This document shows, one piece after another, positions 35,868-44,087 of a stretch of DNA of 59,108 nucleotides. The stretch is from Olsenella uli (GTDB lineage: Bacteria; Actinomycetota; Coriobacteriia; Coriobacteriales; Atopobiaceae). The stretch is from contig NZ_CAAKON010000024.1 of NCBI RefSeq assembly GCF_901212655.1, positions 28,043 through 87,150 of the forward strand, in the 5' to 3' direction. The stretch's first letter is position 1. Every line of letters starts with the position of its first letter. The translations under genes were made by a program, and so were the position numbers. Under the pieces are notes generated by a model, which was not told the origin of the DNA, made no database searches, and worked only from the letters and a program-made list of their open reading frames with translations.

Positions 35868-36010
35868 AAGGCTTCCCAGCCACAGCCAGAGCGACGCGCA
35901 TGACCGGGCCTTCCCAGCCGCGAGCAATACGCCACTCGAAAAACGGGTCTTCTCAGCCGCAGCCGGGACGGCATACGAGAACGGCTTCCTCAGCCACGAG
36001 CAGAGCCCCC
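35868..36010. repeat. Degenerate tandem repeat, period about 38 bp, four units
   Basis: The core CTTCCCAGCC (or CTTCTCAGCC, CTTCCTCAGCC) recurs at 35872, 35910, 35949 and 35985, each followed by a variable Ala/Arg-codon-like stretch. Confidence 0.7.
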
Positions 36011-36391
36011 ATCGCTCACCGAATGGATGGGTCATTTTCACGCCCGCTCCTCCACACTGGTATCAGACAAGTCGCTATCCGGGTGGCGTCTTGTTAGGTG
36101 GCAGTCACCCGGACATCGCCTTGCCAGACAGCCGCCAACCCTGGCAGCGCCCCACCCGCCACAGGTGGGCGGTGCCCGACCTGCGCCTCACCCGTCACAG
36201 GCAGGCAGCGCCCCACCCGGTACAGACAGGAGCCGCTCGGCTCGCACCTTGGCCGTCGTAGCCAGGTACCGCCCGGCCCGTACCGCACCCGGTGCAGGTG
36301 GGCACCGCCCAGGCTGGCAGCTCGCCCGGCACCCGGCACGCGCCGCGGCAAGCGTGCAGGCAGCTCAATCGCACACCCCACGGGAGCGCCC

Positions 36392-37093
36392 ATGTCTTAC
36401 ATCGAGTTCGATAACGTCACAAAGACCTACGGCACTGGCGACGCGCGCATCAACGCACTTGACGGCGCGAGCTTCGCCGTGGAGCGCGGAGAGCTTGCCG
36501 TGGTGCTCGGTGCGAGCGGAGCGGGCAAGACTACGGCGCTCAACATCCTCGGCGGCATGGACTCGGCCACCTCGGGCCGCGTCGTGGTGGACGGCCGGGA
36601 CATCACGCATGCCACCGAGGCCGAGCTCGTCGAGTACCGTCGCTCGGACGTGGGCTTCGTGTTCCAGTTCTACAACCTCGTGCCCAACCTCACCGCGCTC
36701 GAAAACGTCGAGCTCGCAAGCCAGATTTGCCCGGACTCCCTAGACGCGCGCGAGACCCTCGGCCGCGTGGGCCTGGGCGAGCGGCTTAACAACTTCCCCG
36801 CCCAGCTCTCCGGCGGCGAGCAGCAGCGCGTCTCCATCGCCCGAGCCGTTGCCAAGAACCCCAAGCTTCTGCTCTGTGACGAACCCACGGGCGCGCTCGA
36901 CTACAAGACCGGCAAGCAGATTCTCCAGCTGCTTCAGGACACGTGCCGAACCGACGGCATCACCGTCGTGCTCATCACCCACAACGCCGCGCTGGCCCCC
37001 ATGGCCGACCGCCTCATACGCTTCAAGAGCGGGCGGGTCACGGAGATGGCAACGAACGCCTCCCCCACCCCTATCGCCCAGATTGAGTGGTAG
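36392..37093 (+). CDS. ABC transporter ATPase of the MacB/LolD type
   Basis: The 233-residue protein has Walker A GASGAGKT at 40-47, a Q-loop in [16 protein letters not shown], the signature LSGGEQQR, Walker [13 protein letters not shown] and the switch His in ITHNA. It belongs to the group that pairs with FtsX-like permeases, which act by coupling ATP hydrolysis to mechanical work across the membrane instead of transport through a pore. The start follows CGGGAG, and the next gene starts within about 3 bases of its stop. Confidence 0.93.
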   Translation: MSYIEFDNVTKTYGTGDARINALDGASFAVERGELAVVLGASGAGKTTALNILGGMDSATSGRVVVDGRDITHATEAELVEYRRSDVGFVFQFYNLVPNLTALENVELASQICPDSLDARETLGRVGLGERLNNFPAQLSGGEQQRVSIARAVAKNPKLLLCDEPTGALDYKTGKQILQLLQDTCRTDGITVVLITHNAALAPMADRLIRFKSGRVTEMATNASPTPIAQIEW

Positions 37094-37095
37094 CC

Positions 37096-40000
37096 GTGAC
37101 GAAGCCAACGCATACATATGAGCGCGGTCGGCGGGCGGGCGCGGCGAGCGCTCGTTGGCGTGGACGCCGGGGGCACGGCCCATCGGCCTTCGCCAAGGAC
37201 ACCCTACGGACCATGCGCGGCAGCCTCCGCCGCTTCCTGTCCATCGCGGCCATCTGCCTTTTGGGCATCACGATGCTCGTGGGCCTCACCATCGCCTGCG
37301 AGGACCTGCGCCTCTCGGCCGACGAGTTCTTCGACGCGCAGCGGCTCTACGACGTAAGCGTGCAGTCCACCCTGGGCCTCACCGATGACGACGTGGTTGC
37401 GCTCGCCGCCCTTGACGGCGTGGAGGCGGCCGAGGGCAGCTGGGACGAGACCGCCTACACGCAGGTAGGCGGCGCCCGGCACTCGGTTGCCGTGCACGCA
37501 CTCACCGCCCAGGGCATGAACAAGCCCTACCTCATCGAGGGCCGCCTGCCCGCGAGCGCCAACGAGGTGGCCGTGACGAGCGAATACCTCGAGGAGAGCG
37601 GCAAGCAGCTGGGAGACATCCTTACCTTCTCGGCAGACGACGCGGACAGCGAGCTCTTCGAGCAGCGCGACTACACCATCGTGGCCGCCGTCATCGACCC
37701 CACGAGCGTGGCGGCCAAGAACGGCTCGTCGTCCTTTAGGGCCACGGGTGCCAAGTACGCGTTCTTCGTGCCGGCGGCCGCAGTGACGAGCGACGTCTAC
37801 TCCGTCGTCTACCTTCGGGTAAGCGGCGCGGCGCAGCTCAATGGCTTTTCGGGCGCCTACCAGGAGCGTGTCTCCGAGGTGGCTGCGAAGGTCGAGGCAA
37901 TCAAGGGCGAGCGCGAGGCGGCACGCGAGCAGGAGGTGCGCGCAGATGCCGAGGCGCAGGTAGACGAGGCCGAGGCGGACGCGAACGCACGGCTTGCCAC
38001 GGGCGAGCAGCAGCTCGCGGACGCCCAGGCCACCATCGATGACGCCCTCGCCCAGATTGCGGACGGGCGCGCGCAGCTTGCCCGGCAGGGCGCGAGCGCC
38101 AGGGAGCAGCTCGACGCCGCGCAGCGGAAGATTGACGCCGGCAAGTTCCAGCTCGAGCTCGCGCGCTCACAACTCGAGGCCAACGAGACGCAGGTGGCAG
38201 ACGGAGAAGCCCAGCTTGTGGACGGCCGCGCGCAGCTCGACGCCGCACAGGCCACCCTCGATGCCCAGCGCGAGGCGGCGGAGCGGGGCATCGCCGATTA
38301 CGACGCCGGCATGTACGAGGTCACGAGTGGGGCCAGCCAGCTGCGCGCGGCCCTGGGGGCGAGCTGGCCCGAGGCCGAGTGGCAGGCCGTGCTCGACGCC
38401 GCGGACAAGGAGAGTTCCGCGGCCGCGCAGGAGGCGTTCGTCTCCCGCATCAAGGATTATGCGGACACCGCCCTCCCCCTCCTCGACACGGGCCTCACGC
38501 TCACTGACGAGACGCTCTCCCTGCTCGACCGCCTCATCGCCGGAGAAGAGGAGCTGCGCCAAGACGTCGCCTCGCGAGCCAACGAGCTCGTGACGAACCT
38601 GGAGCAGAGCGGCCTGCTTACCGAGAGCCAGCTCGCCCAGGTGCGCGACGCCCGGCAGAAGCTCGACGACCCCATGGCGGACACGGCCAAGCTCACCGAG
38701 GCTCGCGACCAACTTGCGGCCGTGCGCGAGATACTCGCCAGCCAACGGGGGCAGCTCGCGGCGCTTCCGGACTCCGCCCGCCAGCTCGCGGAAGGCGCCG
38801 GCAAGCTTGCCCTCTCCCGAGCGCAGGTCGACGCCGCCCGCGACGCACTCGCGGGAGCCATCCCCGAGGCGCAGGCCACCATCGACGCCAGGCGCGTCGA
38901 GCTCGAGGCGGGCGCCGTGCAGCTTGCGGACGGGCGTGCTCAGCTTAGCCAGGGATGGGCCAGCTACCGCAGCGGCCTCTCCGAGCTCGAGGCGGGCCAG
39001 GCGGAGCTCGACGGCCGGCGCGCGTCGGCCGCCGAACAACTCGCAGGCGCGGCCGCCCAGCTCGACGACGCCGAGGCGCAGGCAGCGGACGGCCAGGCGG
39101 AGCTCGACGCCCGGCGCGAGGAGTTCGAGCGCCAGAAGGCCGAGGCGCTCGCCAAGATAGCCGATGCCCGCGCAAAGATTGCCGACATCGGCCAGGCCAC
39201 CTGGTACGTTCAGGACCGCTCGGCCATTTCCAGCTACGCCTCAATAGACTCCGACGCCAGCTGTATCCAGGTCATCGGGACGGTGTTCCCGGCCATCTTC
39301 CTCACGGTGGCCATCCTCGTCTCGCTCACCACGGCCACGCGCATGGTCGAGGAGGAGCGCGGGCTCATCGGGCTCTACAAGGCGCTTGGCTACCGACGCG
39401 CACGCATCATGTCCAAGTACGTCACCTACACGCTCTCGGCGGCGGCGCTTGGCGGAGCCATAGGCTCCGTGCTGGGCTTTATTGCCCTCCCCGAGTTCCT
39501 GTTCGGCGTGTTCGAGGTCATGTACACCCTGCCTCAGATGAACCTGCACTTCGACGCCGGCCTCTGTGCGCTGGCGGTGGGCATGTTCGTTGTGGGCATC
39601 AGCGCGGCCACGGCGCTCACGGTGCGCGGCGAGCTGGCGGAGCAGCCCGCCGCCCTCATGCGCCCCAAGGCACCGAGGGCCGGCACGCGCATCCTGCTCG
39701 AGCGCATCGGGCCGGCCTGGCGCAGGCTGTCGTTCCTCAACAAGGTCACGGCCCGCAACCTCTTCCGCTACAAGCGTCGCCTGGCCATGACGATCTTTGG
39801 CGTGGCGGGCTGCACGGCCCTCATGATCTGCGGCTTTGCCATCGCGGACACGGTGCTGGCGCTCTCGCCCAACCAGTACGGGGACGCGAGCCGCGCCGGC
39901 ATCTACGAGTACGATCTGCTCGCCGTGACCCAGCCCCAAGACCTCGAGGGAGCCGCGGCCCAGCTCACGGCAGCCGGCGAGGTGGAGGGCTACGTTCCCG

Positions 40001-40908
40001 TGCGCACGGAGAATATGACCCTCGACCACAACGGCGCCAAGGAGACGGTGCAGCTCGTCGTGGTGCCAGACGGCTTCTCGCTCGACGGCTACATCGACCT
40101 GCGCACCGAGTCTGGCGGGCACCTCTCCCTCGAGGAGGCCACGGCGGGCCCGGACGGCGTGGCGGGCACCGAGGACGATGGCGTGCTCGCGACGAAGAAC
40201 GCAAGCACCGTCCTCGGCTTTGGCGCGGGCGACGAGCTCACGGTGCAGGACACGGCGCTTCGCCAAGCCAACGCCCGCGTGGATGCCGTGGTTATGAACT
40301 ACCTCGGCAACGCCGTGTACCTGACGCAGTCCACCTACGAGCGGCTCTTCGGCGTGCCGCTCGAGGCCAATGCCATGCTCGCCCACCTCAGCGGAGACGC
40401 GGACGCGCAGATCGCATTCGCGAACCAACTCGCCTCGGACCCCACCTACCTGAGCGTCACGAGCATCCAGGAGGGCATCCGCGACTTCACGGCCAACTTC
40501 ATGCTCATCAACTACGTGGTTGTGCTCATCACGACGCTCGCCGCCGGGCTCTCGTTCGTGGTGCTGTTCACGCTCTCCACCACCAACATCTCCGAGCGCA
40601 AGCGCGAGCTGGCGACCATCAAGGTGCTGGGATTCCGGCGCGGCGAGGTGCGCACGTACGTGAACAAGGAGCTGCTCATCCTGGCCGCGATGGGCACCGC
40701 ATGCGGCATACCCGTGGGCACGGTGCTCGGCCATGCCCTCACCTACGTGCTCAACATGCCGTCGATGTACTTTGCCGTGGAGATTCACCCGCTGAGCTAT
40801 GTCTGGAGCTGCGGCATGTCGATGCTCTTTGCCGTGGTGGTGCGCCTCATCACGAACCGCTCGCTCGACCGCGTGGACATGGTGGGAGCGCTCAAGTCTG
40901 CCGAGTGA
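37096..40908 (+). CDS. FtsX-type ABC permease with very long extracytoplasmic coiled coil
   Basis: The 1270-residue protein has one N-terminal membrane segment (about residues 48-70), a periplasmic-core-like domain, then about 440 residues (roughly 250-690) of Ala/Gln/Glu/Asp heptads with recurring motifs such as ADGRAQL and LDAAQ, clearly a long coiled coil. Three membrane segments follow (near 740-870), a second extracytoplasmic domain, then three final segments, giving two FtsX modules. This resembles Gram-positive permeases of MacB/FtsX type without known substrate. GTG 37096 is preferred; GTG 37087 overlapping the ATPase stop is possible. Confidence 0.85.
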   Translation: MTKPTHTYERGRRAGAASARWRGRRGHGPSAFAKDTLRTMRGSLRRFLSIAAICLLGITMLVGLTIACEDLRLSADEFFDAQRLYDVSVQSTLGLTDDDVVALAALDGVEAAEGSWDETAYTQVGGARHSVAVHALTAQGMNKPYLIEGRLPASANEVAVTSEYLEESGKQLGDILTFSADDADSELFEQRDYTIVAAVIDPTSVAAKNGSSSFRATGAKYAFFVPAAAVTSDVYSVVYLRVSGAAQLNGFSGAYQERVSEVAAKVEAIKGEREAAREQEVRADAEAQVDEAEADANARLATGEQQLADAQATIDDALAQIADGRAQLARQGASAREQLDAAQRKIDAGKFQLELARSQLEANETQVADGEAQLVDGRAQLDAAQATLDAQREAAERGIADYDAGMYEVTSGASQLRAALGASWPEAEWQAVLDAADKESSAAAQEAFVSRIKDYADTALPLLDTGLTLTDETLSLLDRLIAGEEELRQDVASRANELVTNLEQSGLLTESQLAQVRDARQKLDDPMADTAKLTEARDQLAAVREILASQRGQLAALPDSARQLAEGAGKLALSRAQVDAARDALAGAIPEAQATIDARRVELEAGAVQLADGRAQLSQGWASYRSGLSELEAGQAELDGRRASAAEQLAGAAAQLDDAEAQAADGQAELDARREEFERQKAEALAKIADARAKIADIGQATWYVQDRSAISSYASIDSDASCIQVIGTVFPAIFLTVAILVSLTTATRMVEEERGLIGLYKALGYRRARIMSKYVTYTLSAAALGGAIGSVLGFIALPEFLFGVFEVMYTLPQMNLHFDAGLCALAVGMFVVGISAATALTVRGELAEQPAALMRPKAPRAGTRILLERIGPAWRRLSFLNKVTARNLFRYKRRLAMTIFGVAGCTALMICGFAIADTVLALSPNQYGDASRAGIYEYDLLAVTQPQDLEGAAAQLTAAGEVEGYVPVRTENMTLDHNGAKETVQLVVVPDGFSLDGYIDLRTESGGHLSLEEATAGPDGVAGTEDDGVLATKNASTVLGFGAGDELTVQDTALRQANARVDAVVMNYLGNAVYLTQSTYERLFGVPLEANAMLAHLSGDADAQIAFANQLASDPTYLSVTSIQEGIRDFTANFMLINYVVVLITTLAAGLSFVVLFTLSTTNISERKRELATIKVLGFRRGEVRTYVNKELLILAAMGTACGIPVGTVLGHALTYVLNMPSMYFAVEIHPLSYVWSCGMSMLFAVVVRLITNRSLDRVDMVGALKSAE

Positions 40909-40941
40909 CGGCAAGCGCATGGGGCCCCGCCTTTTGCCATG

Positions 40942-40980
40942 AAAAAAGCCCGCGTCCCGCTCGAGGCGGAGACGCAGGCC
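40942..40980 (-). terminator. Intrinsic terminator after the DhuI-type gene
   Basis: On the minus strand GCCTGCGTCTCCGC pairs imperfectly with GCGGGACGCGGGC and is followed by six T. It is about 65 bases after the isomerase stop and lies between convergent genes. Confidence 0.8.
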
Positions 40981-41046
40981 CAGCTGCAAGCTTATGTGAG
41001 AGGCACACGCGCGGCAGATCAAAATGCCTCGGTCCTAAGACCCAGC

Positions 41047-41688
41047 TTACAGGCCCAGAATCTCCTTGACCTTGGCGATGATGGCCTCGTCGGTGGCGTT
41101 GGCGAAGAAGTACTCCTGGAAGTGCTCGCCGGCCAGGGCGCCCTTCACGAGATCCTGGTCAAGCTCGCCGAGGATGTCGACCAGCGGACGCATGGTGACG
41201 GCGCGCACGCCGTCGAGAATCTTCTTGTTGCGCTGCTCGGGTTCGACGCGCTCGGCAGGGTAGCCGTTGCCAGAGCCGAAGCCAAAGAGCTTCTCGAAGG
41301 TGTACTCGAGGTTGAGCTCGGCGCCCCAGCCCTGCTTGAGCGCAAACGGCATGGCCACGGCATTGCCATCGTTGACCTGGGCAAACGTGTAGGCATCGAG
41401 AGAATCCTCGACATGGCCGCAAAGCACGCCGGGGAAGCTGTTGCAGGCGAGCATGGCGCCCTCACCAGTGCCGCAGCCGGTGACCACGTAGTCAGCCGCG
41501 CCGGAGTTCAGCAGCACGGCGGCAAGGATGCCGTTCTGCACGTAGGTGAGCGGCGCGGAGCCCTCGGCGGCGTACATGCCGTAGTTGAACACGGTGTGGC
41601 CCATGGGCTCGACGACCTTCTTGAGGGCGGCCTCGATCATCGTGTTCTTGGAGTTCTGGCTATTCTCGTTGATGAGGGCGATCTTCAT
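41047..41688 (-). CDS. DhuI-type unsaturated-uronate isomerase (RpiB/LacAB fold)
   Basis: The 213-residue protein is an RpiB/LacA/LacB-family isomerase, but longer than RpiB (about 150). It matches the subgroup of streptococcal DhuI (4-deoxy-L-threo-5-hexosulose-uronate ketol-isomerase): KIALINENSQ at the N-terminus, GCGTGEGAMLACNSFPGV around residue 75, and GWGAELNLEYTFEKLFG around 130. DhuI replaces KduI in lactic acid bacteria. The neighbouring SDR gene and the pectin enzymes 8-15 kb away support this assignment over pentose isomerase; direct assay is lacking. ATG 41688 follows AAAGGAACC. Confidence 0.82.
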   Translation of the reverse strand: MKIALINENSQNSKNTMIEAALKKVVEPMGHTVFNYGMYAAEGSAPLTYVQNGILAAVLLNSGAADYVVTGCGTGEGAMLACNSFPGVLCGHVEDSLDAYTFAQVNDGNAVAMPFALKQGWGAELNLEYTFEKLFGFGSGNGYPAERVEPEQRNKKILDGVRAVTMRPLVDILGELDQDLVKGALAGEHFQEYFFANATDEAIIAKVKEILGL

Positions 41689-41954
41689 CGTGAGGTTCCT
41701 TTCGGTGCGGGCCGAGAGACGCGCGTTCGCTCTCGGCAGTTGGTTGTTTCTATCGACTACTTGCAGCGGCAGAGCACAGGGCGGCCGCACGCAAGAAGGG
41801 ACCAGAGTCTCGACTTCGGCGCCAAAATCGGCGTTGAGAGCGAGATTCTGACCCGCCCGATACCAGGTTGGCGGGAATCCGCCCAGCAAAAGCGGCGCCA
41901 CTTGAGCTCAGGCGAGCCCGACCCGGCGCAACTCAGACAGTTTCAACCTCGGCG

Positions 41955-42788
41955 TTACTTCGGCTGCTTGCCGATGTAGGCGAGGATGCCACCGTCGACA
42001 TAGATGACCTGGCCGTTCACGAAGTTCGAGGCGTCGGAGGCCAGGAACACCGCGGTGCCCATGAGGTCAATCGGCGTGCCCCAGCGCGCGGCCGGCGTCT
42101 TGGCGCGGATGAAGGCGTCGAACGGGTGCATGGAGCCGTCCGGCTGCTTCTCGCGCAGCGGCGCGGTCTGCGGCGTGGCGATGTAGCCCGGGCCGATGCC
42201 GTTGCACTGGATGTTGTGCTCGCCAAACTCGGAGCAGATGTTGCGAGTGAGCATCTTGAGACCGCCCTTGGCAGCCGCGTAACCGGCGACGGTCTCGCGG
42301 CCGAGCTCGCTCATCATGGAGCAGATGTTGATGATCTTGCCGTGCCCCTTCTCGATCATGCCGGGAAGCACCGCCTTGGAGACGATGAACGGGCCCGTGA
42401 GGTCGATGTCGACGACCTTGCGGTACTCGGCGGCGCTCATCTCGAGCATCGGGGTGCGCGTGATGATGCCGGCGTTGTTGACCAGGATGTCCGGCGTGGT
42501 GCCGAAGTCCTTCTTGATGTTCTCGATGAGGCCGGCGACGTCCTCCTCGCTCGTGACGTCGGCAATGTAGCCCTTGGCCTCAATGCCCTCCTTGGTGTAG
42601 GAGGCAAGGCCCTCGTCGAGCTTGTCCTGGTTGCGGTCGTTGAAGGCGATCTTGGCGCCAGCCTTGGCGAATGCGGTTGCCAGGGCGAAGCCGATGCCGT
42701 AGGAGGCACCGGTCACGAGGGCCACCTTGCCGTCCAGGCGGAAGCTGTCCATGCTGAAGACACTGGGATCTGCGTACTGCTCTGCCAT
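41955..42788 (-). CDS. DhuD/KduD-type short-chain dehydrogenase
   Basis: The 277-residue SDR has the cofactor motif TGASYGIG at residues 26-33, NNAG near 105, catalytic Ser in NICSMMSE near 157, and YAAAK near 169 with catalytic Tyr and Lys. Annotation pipelines call such proteins gluconate 5-dehydrogenase. In this context the substrate is more likely 2,5-diketo-3-deoxygluconate, giving 2-keto-3-deoxygluconate, the step after DhuI. Asp/Asn at the end of the second strand (FNDRN) hints at NADH rather than NADPH. Excellent ribosome site AAGGAGG. Its leader is about 330 bases and includes tandem repeats. Confidence 0.85.
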   Translation of the reverse strand: MAEQYADPSVFSMDSFRLDGKVALVTGASYGIGFALATAFAKAGAKIAFNDRNQDKLDEGLASYTKEGIEAKGYIADVTSEEDVAGLIENIKKDFGTTPDILVNNAGIITRTPMLEMSAAEYRKVVDIDLTGPFIVSKAVLPGMIEKGHGKIINICSMMSELGRETVAGYAAAKGGLKMLTRNICSEFGEHNIQCNGIGPGYIATPQTAPLREKQPDGSMHPFDAFIRAKTPAARWGTPIDLMGTAVFLASDASNFVNGQVIYVDGGILAYIGKQPK

Positions 42789-42859
42789 ACAAACCTCCTT
42801 GGTGATGAGGGTCGGGACCAGCGCGTTGGCGCGTCTTGCAGTTGCTTGGCTGATTGCCG

Positions 42860-43034
42860 TAGCCGCTCAGCCACTCGCGTAGCCGCCCGACCGGCTGTCC
42901 CGGCCGCTCAGCTGCCCGCGCAGCCGCCTGACCGTTTGTCTCGATCGCATTGCCACCCGCGCAGCCAGCCGACCGTTTGCCCCGGCCGCTCAGCCACTCG
43001 CGTAGCCGCCTGACCGGCCGCCCCGGCCGCTCGG
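42860..43034. repeat. 41-bp tandem repeat, four units
   Basis: GACCG recurs at 42889, 42930, 42971 and 43012, always 41 bases apart and preceded by (G/C)TAGCCGCC or CAGCCGCC. CCGGCCGCTCAG precedes most units. It lies between the promoter and the start of the dehydrogenase gene, so it should be transcribed. Confidence 0.85.
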
Positions 43035-43108
43035 CTGTGACGGCAACTGCCTTCTTCGTCGTACTCCTCCCCTACCTAGCAAGAGGAGCTTGGCGTTGGT
43101 CCTTCGCT

Positions 43109-43128
43109 CTTGTAAACCAATTTACAAG
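43109..43128. promoter_or_regulatory. LacI-type operator O2
   Basis: CTTGTAAACCAATTTACAAG: perfect 8-bp arms around CCAA, placed at about +1 to +25 of the dehydrogenase promoter. Confidence 0.75.
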
Positions 43129-43131
43129 GTC

Positions 43132-43160
43132 ATATTGAAGTCAGTAAACCGGTTTGTCAA
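43132..43160 (-). promoter_or_regulatory. Promoter of the dehydrogenase/isomerase unit
   Basis: On the minus strand a perfect TTGACA (43155-43160) is 17 bases from CAATAT (43132-43137). Operator O1 fills the spacer. Confidence 0.7.
43144..43158. promoter_or_regulatory. LacI-type operator O1
   Basis: GTAAACCGGTTTGTC with a perfect AAACCGGTTT core sits between the -35 and -10 elements; this is the usual sequence type bound by LacI/GalR repressors. Confidence 0.8.
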
Positions 43161-43250
43161 GCAAAGTTTCGTAAAGACAAGAAAAGATTTCTCAGCCTCC
43201 GGCGCACCTCGCCCACCAGCCCGAAGATAGCCGCGCTGCCAGCCGTAGCC

Positions 43251-43375
43251 CAGCACGCAGCCACCTATCGCACCACCTGCCGTGGCGCCAGCACGCAGCC
43301 ACCTGTCGCACCACCATCCGTAGCGCCAGCACGCAGCCGCCTGTCGCACCACCAGCCGTGGCGCCACGACGCTCC
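43251..43375. repeat. 38-bp tandem repeat, three units and a partial one
   Basis: CAGCACGCAGCC(A/G)CCT occurs at 43251, 43289 and 43327, followed in each case by (A/G)TCGCACCACC and CCGT(A/G)GCGC. Confidence 0.88.
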
Positions 43376-43474
43376 ATCCGCCGGGCGCCGTACCACCAGC
43401 CACAGCAACAGCACACCCGGCAACCCGCCGCTACAATCTCAACCGCATGCAAACGGCAACCGGAAGGAACTCAC

Positions 43475-43843
43475 ATGCGCGCAAAGATGGTTCACGACTG
43501 CGTCCACGTGCTCGACCGCGACAAGTCCATCGCATTCTACGAGAAGGCGTTTGGCCTGCACATCCTAGGCAGAAAGGGCCCCGAGGATGGCTCTTGGGAA
43601 ATCATCTTCATGGGCAACGACGAGAGCGACTTCCAGCTCGAGCTCACCTGGAACCGCGGCCGCGTCGAGCCTTACAACAACGGCGGTGACGACACGCACC
43701 TGGCCTTCGCCGTGGACGACATGGAGGCCGCGCGCAAGCTGCACGAGGAAATGGGCTGCGTGTGCTATGTGAACGAAGCCATGGGCATCTATTTCGTCGA
43801 GGACCCCGACGGCTGCTGGCGCGAGGTCGTGCCGATGAAATAG
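43475..43843 (+). CDS. VOC-family glyoxalase/lactoylglutathione lyase-like protein
   Basis: The 122-residue protein is a single vicinal-oxygen-chelate unit made of two beta-alpha-beta-beta-beta halves. The metal ligands expected for glyoxalase I are present: His in HDCVHVLD, Glu in FQLELT, His in DTHLAFAV and Glu in YFVEDPDG. Glyoxalase I detoxifies methylglyoxal; related VOC proteins have other roles, so the substrate is uncertain. The start follows GGAAGGAAC. It lies between the dehydrogenase control region and the LacI gene. Confidence 0.85.
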   Translation: MRAKMVHDCVHVLDRDKSIAFYEKAFGLHILGRKGPEDGSWEIIFMGNDESDFQLELTWNRGRVEPYNNGGDDTHLAFAVDDMEAARKLHEEMGCVCYVNEAMGIYFVEDPDGCWREVVPMK

Positions 43844-44087
43844 CCTGGCGACGGCTGAGGCTCGCGACATCCCCGGGACAGTTGGGGCATGCGGCAACCT
43901 CGTCCACGCGAGGCTCCGGGCTCGGGATGAAGGCCATGTCCGAGGTTTCCAGGCTGATGTTGCAGGTGCTGGGCGTCACACCGCTCCCAACTAGTTTACT
44001 GGTTTGCATCAAATACGCAGGAAATACGAGCATAAGATAGGTAAACCTGAGATAAACTGATGGCAAGCAGCCACCAGAGGAGTCACC

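Larger units (their letters stand above)
35190..36391. other. 1.2-kb non-coding region with repeats and an element-like segment
   Basis: Open frames exist on both strands but none has conserved features or a ribosome site. It contains the metF promoter, a short direct repeat (GCGACCGGCAGTG at about 35447 and 35477), a 126-base element with inverted ends (35671-35796), a 38-bp tandem repeat (35868-36010) and a GC-rich irregular repeat based on CACCCG-NNACAGG (36150-36240). Confidence 0.6.
42789..43474. other. Control region and repeats between divergent genes
   Basis: It contains the dehydrogenase promoter and two operators (43109-43160), a 41-bp tandem repeat inside the dehydrogenase leader (42860-43034), and a 38-bp tandem repeat upstream of the glyoxalase-like gene (43251-43375). 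No gene is seen. Confidence 0.7.

Noticed and set aside
36150..36240. Regular tandem repeat of CACCCG-NNACAGG
   Set aside because: Unit distances (36 and 25) are irregular and similarity is limited to about a dozen bases; mentioned only as part of the gap.
35327..36261. Possible small proteins in the repeat gap
   Set aside because: The frames consist of repeat-encoded low-complexity sequence, exist on both strands and have no ribosome site.
41047..41688. Ribose-5-phosphate isomerase B or galactose-6-phosphate isomerase
   Set aside because: The protein is about 60 residues longer than RpiB and its motifs and neighbours fit the DhuI subgroup better.
41955..42788. Gluconate 5-dehydrogenase as the true role of the SDR
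   Set aside because: No gluconate kinase or permease is nearby, while an isomerase making the alternative substrate is the adjacent gene.
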